Below are positions 61,553 to 64,000 of a stretch of DNA of 64,000 nt, piece by piece. Each line of letters begins with the position of its first letter. The stretch's first letter is position 1. Under the pieces are notes generated by a model. The model worked only from the letters and a program-made list of their open reading frames with translations. It ran no database searches and was not told where the DNA came from. The stretch is from CAVPNY01 sp963706905 (GTDB lineage Bacteria > Chloroflexota > Anaerolineae > Anaerolineales > UBA4823), in the NCBI GenBank assembly GCA_963706905.1, contig CAVPNY010000017.1:76263-140262 (forward strand). The letters run 5' to 3'. A program made the position numbers and the translations under genes.

Positions 61553-63472
61553 ATGAGCTCCATACCTCGGTCTCTGGTTTTTGCCCGCCTGGGTTGGTTT
61601 CTCCTGGCCGGGATTGCCCTGGCTTTGGAGATCGCCCTCATACCTGCAAATATCGCTGGTTTGTATACCGACTGGCAGGTAATGCAGAGTTTCCCCGCTC
61701 TGGACGAGGTCGTTTCGCTGCAAGTATTGGGCGGTTCTGTCCTGGTGCTGCGCTATCTGGTCGTCGGTTTCTTCTGGGCGGCTGCGCTGGTGGTGCTGCT
61801 TTTCGTGGGCTGGCGGGAAAACCCGCATACCGGATTTGGCCTGTTCACTTCGGCTATGCTGATCGTGTTGCCGCTGCTTTTCTCTGGTGTGATTGGCAAT
61901 TATTCAGGCTTCACGCCTCCCTGGGATGTGATCCTAACCATCGCGGGTCAGGTTTTGCTCCTGCTGGCTCTGGTATTCTTCCTCTTATTCTATTTCCTCT
62001 TTCAAGATGGCCGCTTCGCGCCGCGCTGGATGGGCTGGATCGCCCTGCTGATCGGGGCGTTGCTGGTGGTTGTCACCTTGATCCTCCTGCTGGGAGAGCC
62101 TGAAGCTGAGTGGGCCTGGATAGCCAATTTACTCGCGACGCTGGCTGCTTTCCTGCTCGGCGTGGGCAGCCAGCTCTACCGTTATTTCCGGCTGGATGAC
62201 GCCAGCCAAAAAAGCCAGGTCAAGCCGGTGCTGGTTGCCCTGGTCTTGGTCCCCCTCCTTATTTTGATCCCCGACCTGCTTGGCAGCTCGGCCTGGATGG
62301 GGGTATTTAATATTTTTGGCACGCTGCTGGCGCCAGCTCTGCTGCCCCTGGCGCTGCTGTGGGCGATATTCCGCCGCGGCTTGTGGGGCATCGATCTGGC
62401 CCCCCGCCGCAAGAAACAGGTGATCGTCCTGGCACTCAGCCTGGTGCTGGTCTGGATGGTCGGGTTGGGGGTTGTGTACCAGGCGAACGCGCCCGAGACA
62501 GCAGAAGCGGTAGCCTTCGATCCCCTGCCGACCAGCGTTCAGCCCCGCCCGGTGATTATCGATACCGACATGGCCCCCGATGATTGGATGGCGATCTTGT
62601 ACCTGCTTCAGCGGCCAGATATCGATGTCAAAGCTATCACTGTAGTTGGCACCGGCGAGACGCACTGCGCGCCCGGGGTACGCAACGCTCTACGCCTGGT
62701 GGCCCTGGCCGGGGAGAACGGTATCCCGGCGGCGTGCGGACGGGAGACACCGCTGGCCGGTAATCAAGCCTTTCCGGAGGCTTGGCGCACGCGCGCCGAT
62801 ACCCTCGGCGGATTGGACGCTCCAGAAATAGATATGCCCCCCTCCCAGCCAGGCGCCGTCGAATTATTAATCAACGCAATCAATGCTTCGCCGGAGCCGG
62901 TAACTCTGCTCACCCTGGGGCCGCTGACCAACCTGGCTGAAGCCGTCCAGGCTGACCCGGCTATTGTGAGGAAAATCGAGCAAATTTACATGATGGGCGG
63001 AGCGCTGGAGGTGCTGGGCAATGTCAGCTACGCCGGCATTGATAACCAGGTGGCGGAGTGGAACATCTTTATCGATCCGCTGGCTCTCCGTCAGGTGCTG
63101 GAATCAGGCGCGCCGGTCACTTTCGTGCCGCTGGACGCCACCAACCATGCGCCTGTCGATCTGGATTTCTACTTCCAATTGCAGGCCAATCATCGTACAC
63201 CAGAAGCGGCGTTTGTCTATGATCTGCTCACGGCGCAATTCGATTCTGTCACTTCGGGAATTTATTACTTCTGGGATCCGCTGGCAGCGGCCATCCTGGT
63301 GGATGAAAGCCTGGGCTATATCAAAGAAGGCAATATTTTAGTGAATGTGCAGCCTGGGACTAGCTACGGGCTGACCCGCCTATTGACCAGCGGCCTCCCG
63401 GCACGCTATGCCAAGTCGGTCGATGCCGGGCGTTTCGAGTACGAATTTCTGCGCGCCCTTAATCAGCCCTGA
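61553..63472 (+). CDS. Multi-TM sensor-like domain fused to inosine-uridine nucleoside hydrolase
   Basis: 639 residues. Residues 1-280 hold about eight TM helices with the Chloroflexota sensor-module signatures FQDGRFAPRWMGWIAL and LWAIFRRGLWGIDL, seen before GAF or kinase parts in sensor kinases. A further TM (about 296-318) follows RRKK, so what comes next should be extracytoplasmic. Residues 332-637 are a full-length nucleoside hydrolase: VIIDTDMAPDDWMAIL (Ca-binding Asp cluster), LLTLGPLTNLAEAVQ, MMGGALEVLGN, EWNIFIDPLALRQVL, FVPLDATNHAPV. It cleaves ribonucleosides to base and ribose. It is 25 bp after the DUF1906 gene, in the same operon. Confidence 0.85.
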   Translation: MSSIPRSLVFARLGWFLLAGIALALEIALIPANIAGLYTDWQVMQSFPALDEVVSLQVLGGSVLVLRYLVVGFFWAAALVVLLFVGWRENPHTGFGLFTSAMLIVLPLLFSGVIGNYSGFTPPWDVILTIAGQVLLLLALVFFLLFYFLFQDGRFAPRWMGWIALLIGALLVVVTLILLLGEPEAEWAWIANLLATLAAFLLGVGSQLYRYFRLDDASQKSQVKPVLVALVLVPLLILIPDLLGSSAWMGVFNIFGTLLAPALLPLALLWAIFRRGLWGIDLAPRRKKQVIVLALSLVLVWMVGLGVVYQANAPETAEAVAFDPLPTSVQPRPVIIDTDMAPDDWMAILYLLQRPDIDVKAITVVGTGETHCAPGVRNALRLVALAGENGIPAACGRETPLAGNQAFPEAWRTRADTLGGLDAPEIDMPPSQPGAVELLINAINASPEPVTLLTLGPLTNLAEAVQADPAIVRKIEQIYMMGGALEVLGNVSYAGIDNQVAEWNIFIDPLALRQVLESGAPVTFVPLDATNHAPVDLDFYFQLQANHRTPEAAFVYDLLTAQFDSVTSGIYYFWDPLAAAILVDESLGYIKEGNILVNVQPGTSYGLTRLLTSGLPARYAKSVDAGRFEYEFLRALNQP

Positions 63473-63494
63473 TCCGATTTGCAGCTTTATCACC

Positions 63495-63899
63495 CTATGA
63501 GAACTGATCGTCGGCTGGCGTCTGGTTTATACCCCCACGGCTCGGAGTCTCTTCATCTGGAGCGAGTTCCAGATGAAACCGGTGTAAAAATCGATGGAAG
63601 AGCGGTGCCAGCATGACACCGACGATCACCAGAAATATCAAACCCGCAAACAGGGCATAAAAAGAGGCGAATAATTTACCGGCGACGGTGTCAAGAGGAT
63701 GGATAGGCCCCATTCCGCCTAGCAGCATGGCTGAATCTAGCAGGGCATCGATCCAGGAGAACCCTGCCAGGAAATGATATCCAAGCACGCCAATGGCCAA
63801 TGATATGAGAACAATGCCAAAAGCAAACAGTGCATGAAAAAATATGCGAATCAGGAATTCGCTTCTCGGTAGTAAAAGCTCATTTTTAAGTTCATACAT
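63495..63899 (-). CDS. Two-TM pore-like membrane protein with non-canonical filter
   Basis: 134 residues. TM1 about 18-46, a re-entrant segment WIDALLDSAMLLGGMGPIHP at about 49-68, TM2 about 78-103, then a basic/His tail (RFLHRFHLEL). The layout and GKLFASFYALFAG after the loop mimic the TM-P-TM unit of K+ channels, but TVGYGD is replaced by GGMGP. Channel activity is speculative. Convergent with the nucleoside hydrolase fusion gene. Confidence 0.6.
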   Translation of the reverse strand: MYELKNELLLPRSEFLIRIFFHALFAFGIVLISLAIGVLGYHFLAGFSWIDALLDSAMLLGGMGPIHPLDTVAGKLFASFYALFAGLIFLVIVGVMLAPLFHRFLHRFHLELAPDEETPSRGGINQTPADDQFS

Positions 63900-64000
63900 G
63901 GTTTTACCTCTCTTTGGATTGCAGGATTTTCTTCATGCCAGGAGATCGTCACAAAGCTGATATTCTCGAAATAATTATAATATTTCCGTACACTGACCTA

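Noticed and set aside
1..64000. CRISPR array, IS element, prophage or rRNA operon
   Set aside because: No regularly spaced direct repeats, transposase, phage structural genes or rRNA sequence were seen.

Overview
The window looks like a GC-rich chromosome segment of an Anaerolineae-type Chloroflexota bacterium, probably an anaerobe or facultative fermenter. This is an inference from gene content: ADP-forming acetate-CoA ligase next to a DRTGG protein, ruvB-DUF2905-queA, a Ser/Thr kinase with a C-terminal propeller, an F420-type LLM oxidoreductase, a Chloroflexota-style multi-TM sensor module and many membrane proteins of unknown function. No rRNA, prophage, IS transposase or CRISPR array was found. 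There is one tRNA, Leu(UAA).

Layout. 0-2.3 kb: M28 peptidase (cut by the window edge), histone-deacetylase-family amidohydrolase, nitroreductase (minus strand). 2.4-5.8 kb: ABC-2 exporter with two permeases fused in one ORF. 5.8-9.1 kb: DRTGG/phosphotransacetylase-N-like protein and ADP-forming acyl-CoA synthetase (frameshifted). 9.1-14.5 kb: repeat lipoprotein, membrane protein, LLM oxidoreductase (frameshifted), fructose-1,6-bisphosphatase, DUF429-like and AlkZ-like proteins. 14.6-15.8 kb: AT-richer islet with a Phd/RelE toxin-antitoxin pair and a membrane protein. 15.9-25.3 kb: receptor-like Ser/Thr kinase, upp, then ruvB-DUF2905-queA-udg-pyrimidine nucleoside phosphorylase on plus, and histidine phosphatase and fmt on minus. 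25.4-28.6 kb: DUF3592, tRNA-Leu, PHP phosphoesterase, a GxxExxY nuclease-like gene bounded by inverted word-repeats, DUF362. 28.7-32.3 kb: acyl-CoA dehydrogenase-etfB-etfA and a cold-shock protein. 32.3-43.8 kb (minus): FGGY kinase (two frameshifts), nucleotidyltransferase, metallophosphoesterase, APC permease, GntR regulator with repeated operators, P1 peptidase, YjbQ, DinB, DUF6544, GNAT, solitary DNA methyltransferase. 43.9-48.6 kb: MarR plus a heterodimeric ABC exporter. 48.7-51.2 kb: zf-TFIIB protein and a GT-C-like membrane protein. 51.4-55.6 kb: dhaK-dhaL-dhaM, where DhaM is fused to HPr and a full-length enzyme I (one frameshift). 55.6-57.5 kb: MocR regulator divergent from DUF2917 over a palindromic operator. 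57.6-63.9 kb: MFS exporter, a secreted DUF1906/beta-propeller protein (four indels), a membrane-sensor/nucleoside-hydrolase fusion, and a small two-TM pore-like protein.

How genes work together. The beta-oxidation unit (acyl-CoA dehydrogenase, EtfAB) and the ADP-forming ligase can couple acyl-CoA oxidation to ATP formation. DhaKL plus the three-domain DhaM can phosphorylate dihydroxyacetone from PEP, feeding triose-P, with fructose-bisphosphatase on the gluconeogenic side. The GntR-P1 peptidase-APC permease group suggests regulated peptide or amino-acid use. A caution runs through the window: five genes carry a total of about nine single-base disruptions, mostly in or beside short homopolymers, and each gene reads as a complete family member once these are repaired. 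That pattern favours assembly or sequencing indels over true gene decay.
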